Shown piece by piece: positions 31,832 to 32,947 of a stretch of DNA of 32,947 bases. The notes under the pieces are model-generated. The model did no database searches, was not told the DNA's origin, and was given only the letters and a program-made list of their open reading frames with translations. The stretch spans positions 1 through 32,947 of the forward strand of contig JBCDJG010000056.1 of assembly GCA_038748065.1 (NCBI GenBank). Reading direction: 5' to 3'. The position numbers and the translations under genes were made by a program. Position 1 is the stretch's first letter; each line of letters begins with the position of its first letter. Source of the DNA: JBCDJG01 sp038748065 (lineage in GTDB: Bacteria > Pseudomonadota > Gammaproteobacteria > Pseudomonadales > Halieaceae).

Positions 31832-32947
31832 TTGATCCCCGAGTTCATCAAACCACCTACCGCAACTTCTCCCTTCCGCCGCGCAGTGCTGGCTCCTTTA
31901 CGCGGAATAATATGCGTTATTCTGCCGGTCTTGCTTAGTGCTTGTAACATCGAAATCACGACATCACCCAACGGTTCAGTCGTCGATGCCAACGGGCGGA
32001 CCATTTGCCCAGCTGCAGGCGAGTGCGTGATTGACGTAGTAGATTCCAGCTACGAAGAGACCTTCATCGCCTCGCCCAACCCTGGCTACAGATTCGTCCG
32101 CTGGCAGCCAGTCAAGCGCGGGCTATGTGGTGGCTCATCAGAGTCCTGCGAAGTGTCGCTGGCTGATGTCGCAGACAATGATCAGCTGCAGGCCTTCCTC
32201 GATTCTGACGAAACCTTCCGCCTCGTGCCCCTGTTCCGCAAAAAAGCCATCGCCGATTCAGACAGCAGCCTGACCGGCCTTTGGACTTTTCGTTCACGCT
32301 CCAGGTACTTACGTGACTCTTTTGTCGGGATTTTTGAAGACCAACGAGATATTCGATTCTCGGTGGCGATCCAGGAGTACACCGATGGGTCGCTAGATGC
32401 CCTGCACTGTCGAGATAGCAACTATGTAGGCCGCGAGGAGATTCCTTCGAGTAAAGATGGCTTCGAACTCGTCTTTCGCAATGACGCTGCCGTGATGACG
32501 GTTTTGGACAGCTCGAATATGGTAGGAATGTATCGCAGCAACGACGGCGACTACTCCTTTATTTCATCATCTATCGAAGCTACCAAGACTAGCAATGCGC
32601 GCTTTTCAGACAAAGGTTTCTCGATGGGCAGGGCCAGCGTTGACATTACCGATGACGGTGAGCGCCGCCGCGGCACGGTGGACATAGCGTGTTATTCACA
32701 GGGCACACAGTCGGGTAGCACAACCGATCGGAGTTTCAGCGTCGACTTTCTCATCTATTACGCATTCAGAAACCTGAATCGGGTAGGCCCCGGGCACGGT
32801 GTTGAACTGGACAATTTCAATACCGGACCGGAGGTCGCCGTATCATATTCTGATATTGCAAGTGCCCCGGGACTCTCAACCACACATCGCGTCAACGGCG
32901 ATGGAGAGATCGACGATATCATCGACTACACGCGTGACGATGAAGAC
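31832..32947 (+). CDS. Lipoprotein with InlB-type repeat-like segment, C-terminus beyond window
   Basis: The frame is open from TTG 31832 (GGGAG 8-12 bases upstream) to the right edge, at least 372 codons; GTG 31886 is an alternative start. A lipobox LLSAC near residues 34-38 after a hydrophobic segment marks a lipid-anchored envelope protein. Directly after it, a stretch with NGSVVDANGRTICPAAG and ASPNPGYRFVRW resembles divergent InlB/Big-like B-repeats that pair a Cys-containing hairpin with a GY-F-W end. The rest (CHCRD-type Cys residues, RSFSVDFLIYYAFRN) has no family I recognise. It likely extends beyond 32947. Confidence 0.65.
   Translation, partial: MIPEFIKPPTATSPFRRAVLAPLRGIICVILPVLLSACNIEITTSPNGSVVDANGRTICPAAGECVIDVVDSSYEETFIASPNPGYRFVRWQPVKRGLCGGSSESCEVSLADVADNDQLQAFLDSDETFRLVPLFRKKAIADSDSSLTGLWTFRSRSRYLRDSFVGIFEDQRDIRFSVAIQEYTDGSLDALHCRDSNYVGREEIPSSKDGFELVFRNDAAVMTVLDSSNMVGMYRSNDGDYSFISSSIEATKTSNARFSDKGFSMGRASVDITDDGERRRGTVDIACYSQGTQSGSTTDRSFSVDFLIYYAFRNLNRVGPGHGVELDNFNTGPEVAVSYSDIASAPGLSTTHRVNGDGEIDDIIDYTRDDED

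Overview
The window looks like chromosomal DNA from a GC-rich Gram-negative bacterium. A TonB-dependent receptor, a lipobox protein and several signal peptides show the Gram-negative envelope. The mix of acyl-CoA, thiolase-like, Rieske, carotenoid-oxygenase and F420/LLM-type genes recalls marine Gammaproteobacteria of the Halieaceae/OM60 kind. That placement is inference, because no rRNA or other taxonomic marker is present. I see no tRNA, rRNA, CRISPR array or intact transposase/integrase.

Left part (1-10.7 kb) is a mixed neighbourhood. A secreted parallel beta-helix protein runs off the left edge (minus strand). Next come an orphan periplasmic solute-binding protein and a divergent LysR regulator that share a promoter region with two dyads. 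These are followed by an exported DUF1254/DUF1214 protein and a class C beta-lactamase-fold hydrolase with a C-terminal membrane domain. A 29-bp near-identical direct repeat, matching the 3' end of the DUF1254 gene, brackets this hydrolase. A minus-strand group then encodes a 58-aa membrane peptide, a PHB-depolymerase-type esterase, a YegP-type DUF1508 protein, a PPOX-fold flavin-binding protein and a PhlG-like (diacetylphloroglucinol hydrolase family) protein.

Right part (10.7-31.2 kb) is a catabolic cluster. Minus-strand operons are MDR reductase 1-SDR, DUF35-thiolase-Rieske oxygenase-MDR reductase 2, a TonB receptor, an acyl-CoA dehydrogenase, and carotenoid oxygenase-SDR. Plus-strand units are an ABM-domain protein, TetR 1, a TLP1-like thiolase homologue, and a long operon SnoaL-like-molybdopterin oxidoreductase-LLM oxidoreductase-TetR 2-nitroreductase-dienelactone hydrolase, possibly ending with a GNAT acetyltransferase.

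The most striking observation is an 18-bp palindrome, AAACAG-N6-CTGTTT, clear in three promoter regions of this cluster and degenerate in two more. I did not see it in the left part. With two paralogous TetR regulators encoded inside the cluster, this suggests one co-ordinated regulon. My reading is uptake through the TonB receptor, oxygenation and cleavage (Rieske, carotenoid oxygenase, Mo enzyme), enone reduction (MDRs, nitroreductase, LLM) and CoA-dependent chain shortening (acyl-CoA dehydrogenase, DUF35-dependent thiolase-fold lyase). The substrate is unknown; an apocarotenoid, terpenoid or steroid-like hydrophobic compound fits. The window ends in a lipoprotein gene that is open to the right edge.
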